DNA from: Lysobacter sp.
GTDB taxonomy: Bacteria > Pseudomonadota > Gammaproteobacteria > Xanthomonadales > Xanthomonadaceae
Reading direction: 5' to 3'
DNA: 64,000 bases
Assembly: GCA_008015835.1 (NCBI GenBank)
Contig: SSGH01000015.1
Coordinates: forward strand, 1 to 64,000
The position numbers and the translations under genes were made by a program. The notes beneath the pieces are model-generated. The model was not told where the DNA came from. It was given only the letters and a program-made list of their open reading frames with translations, and ran no database searches. Positions 38,226-46,320 of this stretch are shown one piece after another. Numbering within the stretch: position 1 is the stretch's first letter; each line of letters begins with the position of its first letter.

Positions 38226-39866
38226 GCCACATTCACGATTTACCTGCTACGTGAGGCAATAAAGCGGGCAGAAGACGGGTTGGTAGAGGGGGCAAAGGGT
38301 CACGAAATCAGAGACGGAGAGTCGGTGTATGGAACTCTGTTCGTAAAGCAGACGCCAGCTCGGCCGCCAAAGTGGGCGAACTTGTTCGACATTTATGTGG
38401 ATCGACGCCTACTTGGAACTGTCCAGTCTTCAGCCGCGGTCTTTGTTGTGCCGGTTGATGGACGTCTCTTTGCGCTGACCTTTGGGCAAGGCCGGTTCTT
38501 GCTTAACCCTGATGCTTACGAGGAGCGATTCGGCCTGATAGTAACGCTCAATTCCATCAAGTCTGACGCACTTCGTAGCGTTGAAAAGCGTGCGCTTGTT
38601 GATGATCAAAATAGCCGCATACAGACAAGTCAAGCGGCTTCCGCTCTTAGTTTTGGCCTGGACATTGAGCGTGATCTTGTTCGGGGTATTGTTGGACGTC
38701 CGACAGACTTAGCTTTAGGAAAGAGACTTGCCGGTGCTGATGCCCTCACTGTGACGGCAGATGTCGCCGTTGTTGGTTTGCGAAAGCTTCTTCGTCGATA
38801 TTTGAAGAAATTTTACTCCAAAGACTACCAGGCGAATTTTCCTTGGGTCGACCACGTTCGCCAACTAATACCTAAAGGGCAGGCCGCAACTAAGCTTGAT
38901 GCCATTCTTGTCGAAAAGCTTAAAGAAGCTTGGAAGAAAAACGGACTAATCGAAGGATGCTGGTTGGCAGTTCCAGACATAGTAGATTGGAGTGTTGTGG
39001 ATGGATTCAAATTCACTCTGTCTCGATCGGAAGGCGTATCGAACGATCTGCACCTTCCCGGGTTAGTCCAAGCGTATCCAGATGAGGAGCCAACGATAAG
39101 CTTTCTACGAAAGCACTACGCTTTTTCTGTCAATGATGAAGAACAACCAGTTGATCGATGGCCAATATATCGATGCATTCATTGCGAGATTGATGAAAAT
39201 GGAAAATCATTCATTCTATCTGCTGGGCGTTGGTTCGAAATAGATCGAGATTTCGTCGGATCTGTGGAGGCGGCATTTGCCGAAATGCCGCGTTACATAC
39301 AATCTTTTCCTGTTTATAACCACGCCAATGAGGACGAATACAATAAGTTCGTGGCGAAGGAGAGTAACGGAAAGTGGTGCTTAATGGACAAGAAGATGCT
39401 TGCTGTTGGGGGCATCCGCGACAAGGTTGAGTTCTGCGATCTTTATGGAGATAGGAAGCTCGTTCATGTAAAGCACTACGGGAGTTCCGCTGTGCTAGGG
39501 CACCTATTCAATCAAGGTCTTGTCTCTGGGGAGTTGCTGAGATCGCACCAAGCTTACGTTGGTCTGGCCAATGCGGAACTACCGCAAGCACACAAAATTC
39601 CTGTTGATCCAGATAATGAGAAGTTTGTCGCGCGCGATGTTTCCAGCTATGCGATTATCTTTGCGATCATAAGTCAGTCAGAAAAACCCGATGTGCATTT
39701 GCCGTTCTTCGCTAAGGTCGTTCTTAAAAGCGTAAATGCACGCCTATTGGAGCTGGGGTATGGAAAGGTAATGCTAACGAAAATCTCTTGCGACCCTCTG
39801 GTCAAACTGACGAAGCATGTAAAAGAGAGAACGTCTAGGCGCCGGAAACATTTAGGGCGCAAGTAG
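38223..39866 (+). CDS. TIGR04141/DUF6119 sporadically distributed protein, defence candidate
   Basis: A 547-residue protein with the TTG start at 38223 (read ATFTIYLLREAIKRAEDGLV), which matches the TIYLL-type beginning of TIGR04141 family members. Conserved-looking blocks are FGQGRFLLNPDAYEERFGLI (about 85-104) and the C-terminal half with Cys/His and lysine-rich strands. The family is patchily distributed and often found beside mobile or defence genes; its activity is not established as far as I know. GC and codon use are clearly lower than in neighbours, so it was acquired recently. It stands alone, with no obvious partner gene. Confidence 0.72.
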   Translation: MATFTIYLLREAIKRAEDGLVEGAKGHEIRDGESVYGTLFVKQTPARPPKWANLFDIYVDRRLLGTVQSSAAVFVVPVDGRLFALTFGQGRFLLNPDAYEERFGLIVTLNSIKSDALRSVEKRALVDDQNSRIQTSQAASALSFGLDIERDLVRGIVGRPTDLALGKRLAGADALTVTADVAVVGLRKLLRRYLKKFYSKDYQANFPWVDHVRQLIPKGQAATKLDAILVEKLKEAWKKNGLIEGCWLAVPDIVDWSVVDGFKFTLSRSEGVSNDLHLPGLVQAYPDEEPTISFLRKHYAFSVNDEEQPVDRWPIYRCIHCEIDENGKSFILSAGRWFEIDRDFVGSVEAAFAEMPRYIQSFPVYNHANEDEYNKFVAKESNGKWCLMDKKMLAVGGIRDKVEFCDLYGDRKLVHVKHYGSSAVLGHLFNQGLVSGELLRSHQAYVGLANAELPQAHKIPVDPDNEKFVARDVSSYAIIFAIISQSEKPDVHLPFFAKVVLKSVNARLLELGYGKVMLTKISCDPLVKLTKHVKERTSRRRKHLGRK

Positions 39867-40191
39867 CGCGGAAGAAAGTGCCGTAGGCTGGGTGCTATGC
39901 ACCCAACCCGGTAAGGCGAATGGGCTGTTGCAGGGTGCATAAGCGAAGCGTCATGCACCTTCTTCATGGTGTCCTTCATCGCTGACGGAACATTACGAAA
40001 TTCAATGTCTGGCTCATGGCCGAAAACAGGCCTCAATGTAGGCTGAGCGGCTGCGGTGCGGCATGACGCCCGCATGCGGGTTCGGCCCGCCCAACGAAAA
40101 CCTGAATGCGCGAACGCGGTTCGGCATCCTTCGCGCGGTTTTTGTCGGACACTGCGCGGGCTCACCCCCCGAGCGTCTTCCGTCGGTCTTT
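39867..40191 (+). other. intergenic stretch with two dispersed-type hairpins
   Basis: There is no gene here. GGGTGC-TAT-GCACCC at 39890-39904 and GGTGCAT...ATGCACC at 39934-39959 are hairpins of the kind repeated between genes in many gammaproteobacteria. They mark the junction between the acquired gene and chromosomal sequence. The TraB/GumN promoter should lie in the last 100 bases. Confidence 0.55.
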
Positions 40192-41295
40192 ATGTCGCTT
40201 TCGAAATGGATGCTGTGCGTGTGCGCAGCGAGTTTGTCCGCCGTCGCATTCGCGCAAACGCCTGCGCGCACTTCGTCGCCCGTATCCGCGCCGTCGTCGG
40301 CGCCGTCGGTCGCTGCGCCGCCCGATGCGGTGCCGGCGGGCGGGGCGGACGAGGGATCGGTCGAAACGCCGCTGCCGGCGAATGCGGTGGATTTGGGCAC
40401 GATCGTGGTGGGCGGGCGTCAGCCTGGACCGGGGCTGTGGGTGGTGCGCAAGGGCGACCATACGCTGTGGATTCTGGGCACGCAGTCGCCGTTGCCCAGG
40501 CGCATGGAGTGGGATTCGGCCAACGTGTTGCTGAAGGTCGCGCAATCGCAGCGGGTGTTGTTGGAGCCGGGCGTGTCGATCAAGAGCGATGTCGGTTTGT
40601 TTCGCGGCTTGGCGATGATTCCGACCCTGCTCAAAGCGCGCAAAAATCCCGACGGTAAAACGCTGCGCGACGTGGTGCCGCCGGAGCAGTACGCGCGCTG
40701 GCGAACGCTGAAAAAGCGCTATATCGGCGGCGACGACGACGTGGAGGAGTGGCGTCCGATTTTCGCGGCGCTGCGGCTCTACGAAAAAGCGATCGAGCGC
40801 TCGGGCATGACCTTGGACTCGCTGGCGAGCGATGCGGTGCGTAAGGCCGCGAAGAAACACGATATTCCCGTCGCCTCGCCGAACGTGGAAATCAAGATCG
40901 AGGACCCGAAGACCGCGCTGAAGGCCTTCTCGAAGCAGTCCATCGACGATTTGGATTGCTTTTCGCGCACGCTGGATCGGATCGAAGGCGATCTCGGCAC
41001 GATGGTCGGCCGCGCCAATGCGTGGGCGCAGGGCGATCTGGAAACCTTGCGCGCGCTGCCGTCGCGCAATCAGTTTTTCGTTTGCGGCCAGGCCATCACC
41101 GGGAGCGAACTCGCGCGCAAACTCGGCATGAACGATATTCGGCAGCGGATCGAAGCCAAGTGGATGGCCGATGCCGAAGCGTCGCTGGCCGACAACGCCT
41201 CCACGTTCGCGGTGATGCCGGTCAGCGAACTGCTGCGCGGCGACGGCTATCTCGCGAAGCTGGCGGCGAAGGGGTACATGATCGAAGAGCCTTGA
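40192..41295 (+). CDS. TraB/GumN family exported protein
   Basis: A 367-residue protein with a signal peptide (MSLSKWMLCVCAASLSAVAF, cleavage after about residue 23), a Pro/Ala-rich linker, then the GLWVVRKGDHTLWILGTQSPLP start typical of TraB/GumN proteins. The catalytic or metal role of this family in bacteria is unclear. ATG 40192 is chosen for the signal peptide; the frame is open 43 codons further upstream. Confidence 0.8.
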   Translation: MSLSKWMLCVCAASLSAVAFAQTPARTSSPVSAPSSAPSVAAPPDAVPAGGADEGSVETPLPANAVDLGTIVVGGRQPGPGLWVVRKGDHTLWILGTQSPLPRRMEWDSANVLLKVAQSQRVLLEPGVSIKSDVGLFRGLAMIPTLLKARKNPDGKTLRDVVPPEQYARWRTLKKRYIGGDDDVEEWRPIFAALRLYEKAIERSGMTLDSLASDAVRKAAKKHDIPVASPNVEIKIEDPKTALKAFSKQSIDDLDCFSRTLDRIEGDLGTMVGRANAWAQGDLETLRALPSRNQFFVCGQAITGSELARKLGMNDIRQRIEAKWMADAEASLADNASTFAVMPVSELLRGDGYLAKLAAKGYMIEEP

Positions 41296-41330
41296 TCTAA
41301 TCGCCCGCTGAAAATCTTTCTGGAGCGTCT

Positions 41331-41432
41331 CCTCCCCTTGCGCGTAGCGCAGGGGGAGGTTGGGAGAGGGTGAAAAATGATATTCGTTCTAACCCCTCCC
41401 TAACCCTCCCCTTCGCTTCGCGAAAGGGAGGG
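41331..41432. repeat. pair of GC-rich hairpin repeats
   Basis: Two hairpins with arms rich in CCTCCCC/GGGGAGG (41331-41359 and 41404-41432) lie between convergent genes. They look like dispersed intergenic repeats of xanthomonads and may terminate both transcripts. The rest of 41296-41571 shows no gene. Confidence 0.6.
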
Positions 41433-41571
41433 AACATCGTCGGGCCGATGCACGGAGTCGACGTGTTCCTATGTGGTTTGACAATGCGTATGAAGGTGTT
41501 GAACGGACTTTAAGAGCCGCGATCGAAGAACCGCGATCGAACGGCCCCGATTCGGAAATAGGAATCGCGCT

Positions 41572-43515
41572 TCAACCCGCCGCGCGCGCGGCGGGTTGCG
41601 ATTCGGTTGCGATGCTCAGCGTGGGCCAACGCTTCAACACCGCCGTGCGAATGCCGTCGATATCGAGCCCCGCTTCGGCCAACAACTGTTCGCGACTGGC
41701 GTGATGCTGGAATGCGTCGGGCAAGCCCAAATGCAGGATCGGCATCGCGATGCCTTCGGCCGCCAGCAATTCCGCGACGCCCGAGCCCGCGCCGCCGGCG
41801 ACGACGTTGTCTTCCAGCGTGACGAAACCTTCGTGGGTTTTCGCCAATTCCAGGATCAGCGCGCGATCCAGCGGCTTCACGAAACGCATGTTGACGACGG
41901 TGAGGCCGAGTTCTTCGCCGACCTTTTCCGCCGCCGGCACGATGGCGCCGAACGCGAGCAGAGCGACACGCGTGCCTTTACGTCGCACGTCGGCTTTGCC
42001 GATCGGCAGCGTGTCCAAATTCGTTTGTACCTCGACGCCGGGGCCGGTGCCGCGCGGGTAACGCACGGCCGCCGGGCCGTCGTAGCGATGGCCGGTGCTG
42101 AGCATCTGCCGGCATTCGTTTTCGTCGGCGGGCGCCATCACCACCATGTTCGGCACACAGCGCAGATAGCTCAAATCCAGATTGCCCGCATGCGTGGCGC
42201 CGTCGGGACCGACCACGCCGCCGCGATCGATCGCGAACAGCACGTCGAGGTTCTGCGTCGCGACATCGTGCACCAATTGGTCGTAGCCGCGCTGCAGGAA
42301 CGTGGAATAGATCGCGACGACGGGTTTCGCGCCTTCGCAGGCCATGCCCGCGGCTAAAGTCACCGCATGTTGCTCGGCGATGGCGACATCGAAATAGCGA
42401 TCAGGATATTCCTTGCTGAAACGCACGAGGCCCGAACCTTCGCGCATCGCGGGCGTGATGCCGAGCAGTGTGTCGTCCGCAGCGGCCATATCGCATAACC
42501 AGTCGCCGAACACGTCGGTGTAGGTCGGTTTTTTCGCGCCGGGTTTGCTGATCACGCCTTTTTCGGGGTCGAACGGCGAGACCGCGTGATAGCCGATCTG
42601 ATCGCCTTCGGCCAGTTCGTAGCCTTTGCCCTTCGTCGTGATGATATGCAGCAGTTGCGGGCCTTTCAGCGTCTTCAGCGTTTTCAGCGCGGACACCAGA
42701 TCGCCGATGTCGTGGCCGTCGAGCGGGCCGGTGTAGTGGAAACCCATTTCCTCGAACAGCGTGGACGGCACGAACATGCCTTTCCAATGCTCTTCCCAAC
42801 GCCGCACGAAGCGCGCGGATTTGCTGGTGCGTTTGTCGCCGAGCAATTTCTTGCCGCCTTCGCGCAGCGCGTTGAGCGTGCGGCTGCCGGTCATGCGGCC
42901 CAGCATCTTGGTGAGCCCGCCGACGTTCTCGCTGATCGACATCTGGTTATCGTTGAGGATCACCAGTACATTCGGCTCGCTGTCCATGCCGCCGGCGTGG
43001 TTCAGCGCTTCATAGGCCATGCCGGCGGTCATCGCGCCGTCGCCGATCACCGCCACCATGCGTCGGTCGCTGCCGGCGCGCGCGGCGGCGATGGCCATGC
43101 CGAGCGCGGCGGAGATCGACGTGGACGAATGCCCGACGCCGAAGGTGTCGTACTCGCTTTCCTCGCGCTTCGGAAACGGCGCCACGCCGCCTTTCTGTTT
43201 GACCGTGTGGATGAAGTCGCGACGGCCGGTGAGGATCTTGTGCGGATACGTCTGATGACCGACGTCCCAGACGATCCGGTCGTTCGGCGTGTCGTACAGA
43301 TAATGCAGCGCGACGGTGAGTTCGATCACGCCCAGCCCGGCGCCGAAGTGGCCGCCGCTTTTGCCGACGGATTCGATGAGATACGCGCGCAGTTCGTCGG
43401 CGATGGCGCGCAGTTCGCTTTCGTCGAAACGCCGCAGGTCGGACGGGGTCTGGATGCGGGACAGGCGCGGATAGCGTTCGCTATCGATCTGCGCGGCGAG
43501 ATGCGGGTCGATCAT
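41572..43515 (-). CDS. dxs: 1-deoxy-D-xylulose-5-phosphate synthase
   Basis: A 647-residue thiamine-diphosphate enzyme that condenses pyruvate and glyceraldehyde 3-phosphate, the first step of the MEP isoprenoid pathway. Visible hallmarks are [14 protein letters not shown] with the catalytic His, the cofactor motif [18 protein letters not shown]...NDNQMSIS, and the transketolase-type [13 protein letters not shown] segment ([18 protein letters not shown]). The start [11 protein letters not shown] at 43515 is preferred to the upstream Met. An IS1-like transposon is inserted 51 bases upstream. Confidence 0.96.
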   Translation of the reverse strand: MIDPHLAAQIDSERYPRLSRIQTPSDLRRFDESELRAIADELRAYLIESVGKSGGHFGAGLGVIELTVALHYLYDTPNDRIVWDVGHQTYPHKILTGRRDFIHTVKQKGGVAPFPKREESEYDTFGVGHSSTSISAALGMAIAAARAGSDRRMVAVIGDGAMTAGMAYEALNHAGGMDSEPNVLVILNDNQMSISENVGGLTKMLGRMTGSRTLNALREGGKKLLGDKRTSKSARFVRRWEEHWKGMFVPSTLFEEMGFHYTGPLDGHDIGDLVSALKTLKTLKGPQLLHIITTKGKGYELAEGDQIGYHAVSPFDPEKGVISKPGAKKPTYTDVFGDWLCDMAAADDTLLGITPAMREGSGLVRFSKEYPDRYFDVAIAEQHAVTLAAGMACEGAKPVVAIYSTFLQRGYDQLVHDVATQNLDVLFAIDRGGVVGPDGATHAGNLDLSYLRCVPNMVVMAPADENECRQMLSTGHRYDGPAAVRYPRGTGPGVEVQTNLDTLPIGKADVRRKGTRVALLAFGAIVPAAEKVGEELGLTVVNMRFVKPLDRALILELAKTHEGFVTLEDNVVAGGAGSGVAELLAAEGIAMPILHLGLPDAFQHHASREQLLAEAGLDIDGIRTAVLKRWPTLSIATESQPAARAAG

Positions 43516-43631
43516 GCGCGTATTGTCCTCCGCGGCGGGCCGCAGGGGCAAGGAATCCCGGCGATGGGTAGTGTCTCAGTTTGAAATTGACCGCCCTTGA
43601 GCGCTCAAGCATTACGGGTGACAATCGGGGC

Positions 43632-43898
43632 ATGGCTAAGACACCCAAGCGCCCACGCGACCCGAACCAGCTTGCGAAGCTGATCGCCGACATTGCAACC
43701 GGGGAAGTCACCGAACCCAAAACCGACGACGGCAAAGACCCGGCAGCGGTCGCGCTTGGGCGGAAAGGTGGGCTCAAAGGCGGCAAAGCTCGGGCGGCAT
43801 CGCTGACGGCGGAGGCTCGCGCAGAAATCGCAAAGAAAGCAGCGAGCAAAAGGTGGGAGAGCAGAAAGCAGCAGCAAGCCATTGATTCAGAAGAATAA
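43632..43898 (+). CDS. small basic KGG-type protein
   Basis: An 88-residue protein (MAKTPKRPRDPNQLAKLIAD..., then AVALGRKGGLKGGKARAASL and a basic helix). Such proteins are widespread, are often annotated as RNA-binding or histone-like, and have no proven function. ATG 43632 follows GGGG weakly. It is the leftmost passenger of the transposon. Confidence 0.75.
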   Translation: MAKTPKRPRDPNQLAKLIADIATGEVTEPKTDDGKDPAAVALGRKGGLKGGKARAASLTAEARAEIAKKAASKRWESRKQQQAIDSEE

Positions 43899-43929
43899 AA
43901 AACACTCTCTTACTTCTCGCGAAAATCTC

Positions 43930-43957
43930 TTGACTTACTCACTACGCAGCCTGTAGT
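43930..43957 (+). promoter_or_regulatory. promoter in front of the transposon tRNA
   Basis: TTGACT (43930-43935) and TGTAGT (43952-43957) are 16 bp apart. The start point near 43964 precedes a stem-loop of AAAGCCCGC and GCGGGCTTT (43982-44003 region) that lacks a T run, so transcription could continue into the tRNA at 44032. Confidence 0.55.
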
Positions 43958-44031
43958 GTATCCGCCGTGCCCAAAGCACAAAGCCCGCTACAGGGGCGGG
44001 CTTTGGGTACAGAATCTTTGGTTGTACCGGC

Positions 44032-44126
44032 GGAACGTTGGCTGAGTGGCTTAAAGCACCGCACTTCGAATGCGGCGCACCCGCTAGTACCGGGTGCCGA
44101 GGGTTCAAATCCCTCACGTTCCTCCA
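44032..44126 (+). tRNA. class II (serine-type) tRNA with UCG anticodon
   Basis: A 95-nt gene with a complete cloverleaf. The acceptor GGAACGT/ACGTTCC is 7 bp. The D arm is GCT-GAGTGGCTTAA-AGC. The anticodon stem is CCGCA/TGCGG with loop CTTCGAA. A variable arm of 7 bp (GCACCCG/CGGGTGC) follows, then the T arm GAGGG-TTCAAAT-CCCTC and encoded CCA. T8, A14, G18G19, A21, T33, T54T55C56 and A58 are present. The body is that of tRNA-Ser, but positions 34-36 are TCG (44066-44068), which reads the arginine codon CGA. The discriminator is U rather than the usual G of tRNA-Ser. It is carried by the transposon. Confidence 0.9.
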
Positions 44127-44148
44127 CTTTCCTGTGGTGGATAAGTGT

Positions 44149-44679
44149 ATGAAGAATCTACAAGAATGCGTCGATTTTGTCAAGACGCAGGTCACATTTC
44201 ATGAGAGGAAGGCCGCCTACTTTGAACGCGGATTGGCTCGGTATCCGGCCAATCAAAAGCGCATGGAGGCTCATAGGGAGATGGCGGCAAAATTCTCCGA
44301 GTTGTGGGCGTTTCTTATGGCGATGCACATAGATGGCACTGCCGCGCCGTCACGAAATGTGAGGCCCTTGCGGCTAGGACTGACCCCTGAAGAGATCGAT
44401 GGTCTCCCGGCGGAATTGCTCGAAGAATTGAGTATCTCTGAGGCCGACAAAGCAGATTTTGCCGTTCTTTCCGTGATCGATGAGGCCGGTGGAGTGCTCT
44501 CCCTGGACAAGATTCTGATCGCCCTGTATCGCAAGACTGGCGAAATTAACAAACGTACGCAGCTCAATTCCCGCATTTATCGCATGATGCAAAAAGGCAT
44601 GGTCTATTCGGTGAACGGGCGGAAGGGCGTTTACTCAACAAGAGAATTGACCGAAGCAGAGGTGGAATCTCTTTCATAG
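44149..44679 (+). CDS. hypothetical transposon passenger protein
   Basis: A 176-residue protein. A helical first half (MKNLQECVDFVKTQVTFHER...) and a C-terminal winged-helix-like part (VIDEAGGVLSLDKILIALYR, LNSRIYRMMQKGMVYSVNGRKGVYS) suggest a DNA- or partner-binding role. ATG 44149 starts 22 bases after the tRNA CCA, so it may be cotranscribed with the tRNA. It is not recognised as any named family. Confidence 0.65.
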   Translation: MKNLQECVDFVKTQVTFHERKAAYFERGLARYPANQKRMEAHREMAAKFSELWAFLMAMHIDGTAAPSRNVRPLRLGLTPEEIDGLPAELLEELSISEADKADFAVLSVIDEAGGVLSLDKILIALYRKTGEINKRTQLNSRIYRMMQKGMVYSVNGRKGVYSTRELTEAEVESLS

Positions 44680-44690
44680 TGAATTTTAAT

Positions 44691-44720
44691 GCTTGACCGA
44701 TTAAGCATGATCGGTTAAGC
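44691..44720 (+). promoter_or_regulatory. imperfect inverted repeat before the transposase
   Basis: GCTTGACCGAT and ATCGGTTAAGC (10 of 11 paired, 8-base spacer) lie just before ATG 44728 and include TTGACC. It may be an operator overlapping the promoter or a hairpin that limits read-through translation of the transposase. Confidence 0.5.
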
Positions 44721-44727
44721 TGACTCT

Positions 44728-45615
44728 ATGAACCGGATGCCTCTCGCCAAGCGCGCTCAGATTCTCGGATTCCTCGTTGAAGGGATGAGCCTGCGGGCTG
44801 CTTCCCGTTTGGCGGATTGCTCGATCAATACCGTGACCAAGCTTCTCGTGGACGTTGGCGCGGCCTGTTCCGAGTATCAGGACGCCACCCTGCGGAACCT
44901 GCCAAGCAAGCGGATTCAGTGCGATGAGGTTTGGAGCTTCGTCGGAGCGAAGCAAAAGAACGTGCCGGAGGACCGCAAGGGCGAGTTCGGCATCGGCGAC
45001 GTGTGGACGTGGACGGCGATCGATGCCGATTCCAAGCTGGTCGCCTCGTGGATGGTCGGCACCCGCGACGGAGAGGCCGCCAAGGCGTTTATCGGCGACC
45101 TATCGGAGCGTCTGGCGAACCGCGTGCAACTGACCACAGACGGCCACAAGGTCTATCTAAACGCCGTGGAAGGCGCGTTCGGCGGCGGGATCGATTACGC
45201 CATGCTCGTAAAGCAATACGGCGAAGGCCCGCAGGGGCCGGAGCGGAAATACAGCCCGGTCGAGTTCGTTTCGGCAGAAAAGAAGCGGATCACGGGCAAG
45301 CCCGATATGGCCCACGTTTCGACCAGCTACGTCGAGCGCCAGAATCTGACCATGCGGATGTCCATGCGCCGCTTCACCCGTCTGACCAACGGCTTTTCAA
45401 AGAAGGTCGAAAACCACGCCGCAGCTATCGCGCTGCACTTCATGTATTACAACTTCGGGCGTATCCACAAAACGCTGCGCGTCACCCCTGCCATGCAGGC
45501 GGGCGTGAGCGATCACGTTTGGAGTCTCGAAGAAATTGCGGCTCTTGTGCCGGAGCCAACCGCTAAGAAGCGGGGCCCATATAAAAAACACATGGAAAGC
45601 GCCGGTTCCGCTTAA
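44728..45615 (+). CDS. IS1-family DDE transposase (ISMhu11-like)
   Basis: A 295-residue transposase. An N-terminal HTH (RAASRLADCSINTVTKLL) precedes the catalytic domain. Candidate DDE residues lie in QCDEVWSFVG (about residue 70), TTDGHKVY (about 136) and SYVERQNLTMRM (about 206). A single uninterrupted frame, without the frameshift of classical IS1, fits the ISMhu11 branch; subgroup placement is from memory. Its 3' end overlaps hicA on the other strand by four bases. Confidence 0.88.
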   Translation: MNRMPLAKRAQILGFLVEGMSLRAASRLADCSINTVTKLLVDVGAACSEYQDATLRNLPSKRIQCDEVWSFVGAKQKNVPEDRKGEFGIGDVWTWTAIDADSKLVASWMVGTRDGEAAKAFIGDLSERLANRVQLTTDGHKVYLNAVEGAFGGGIDYAMLVKQYGEGPQGPERKYSPVEFVSAEKKRITGKPDMAHVSTSYVERQNLTMRMSMRRFTRLTNGFSKKVENHAAAIALHFMYYNFGRIHKTLRVTPAMQAGVSDHVWSLEEIAALVPEPTAKKRGPYKKHMESAGSA

Positions 45616-45800
45616 AAACGATGCGGTATCCCTGCGCTTTTCATAATTCCGTTTGCAGTATGTCGTGACTTACATTCGTGATTCACGGAGACGCTTTTAT
45701 CGCCATTGGACCAAATGTCATGCGATCCTTTGCCGTGTCTTAAAAACGACCATCCATACTGTTTAAGAATTTCTTTTACCTGCTTTTCATAGCCATTCAT
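45612..45800 (-). CDS. hicA: HicA-type mRNA-interferase toxin
   Basis: A 62-residue protein with a dsRNA-binding-like fold. The GSHDIW motif holds the catalytic His, preceded by GWSFLRHGKG. HicA cleaves mRNA when not bound by HicB. The ATG overlaps the antitoxin stop (ATGA), giving antitoxin-first order on - strand. Confidence 0.88.
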   Translation of the reverse strand: MNGYEKQVKEILKQYGWSFLRHGKGSHDIWSNGDKSVSVNHECKSRHTANGIMKSAGIPHRF

Positions 45801-46078
45801 GCACAGGCTAGGTCGCCGTTAATTCTGAATCGCGTAACTGAATGTTTTGGTATCCGCTCATGCTCAACCTCAAGAAGAGACTGAATCATGTCTTTAGATT
45901 CTTCGATCAACTGATCCAGCGTTTCCGCTTCCACGACCAAGCCTTGAACATCGGAACTCGTGCCGACGTAAACGCCAGCCTCCTCGTCCTTTATCACGTT
46001 GATCCGAATAGAGATCGGGACCCCTGCGCGTGCGGCAACCCTGCCGAGAGGCCAGCCCAATCTATAGTGCATAGCCAT
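45797..46078 (-). CDS. hicB: HicB-like antitoxin (DUF1902 type)
   Basis: A 93-residue protein. The segment VYVGTSSDVQGLVVEAETLDQLIEE is the DUF1902/HicB partial RNase-H-like fold that binds HicA. The start MAMHYRL at 46078 follows GGAGAG; the frame is open 11 codons further upstream. It forms a toxin-antitoxin pair with the gene at 45612-45800 and may stabilise the transposon. Confidence 0.85.
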   Translation of the reverse strand: MAMHYRLGWPLGRVAARAGVPISIRINVIKDEEAGVYVGTSSDVQGLVVEAETLDQLIEESKDMIQSLLEVEHERIPKHSVTRFRINGDLACA

Positions 46079-46320
46079 GGGAACTCTCCGGTATATGTCT
46101 AGGTAATACATTAAACGCCGCGTTTATCTCAATTCCGGCGACCGTAAGCAAGTGGCTTTAGACATAAGGTCGGATTTAGGCGGACTTACGGCCATGCCCT
46201 GTGGATAACTTTAGGTCCTGGACGCTGAACCTAGAGCTTTAATCAGGGGCCCTATTCAGCTTCGCCAATTTCAAACTGAGACACTACCCGGCGATGCTCG
46301 TCCCGACGGCGAGCGGGCGG

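Larger units (their letters stand above)
43567..46288 (+). mobile_element. complete IS1-like transposon with passenger genes
   Basis: A 2722-bp element. Both ends carry the same 23-bp inverted repeat beginning GGTAGTGTCTCAGTTTGAAA. The 8-bp sequence CGGCGATG occurs immediately outside each end (43559-43566 and 46289-46296), a target-site duplication of the length IS1-family elements make. It encodes a DDE transposase (44728-45615) plus a KGG-type protein, a class II tRNA, a hypothetical, and HicAB. Intact ends, duplication and transposase suggest a recent, possibly still active insertion between the gene at 46321-47583 and dxs. Confidence 0.93.

Noticed and set aside
43978..44152. Small protein-coding frames across 43967-44152 on both strands
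   Set aside because: They overlap the tRNA gene and its leader and are typical shadow frames of a class II tRNA.
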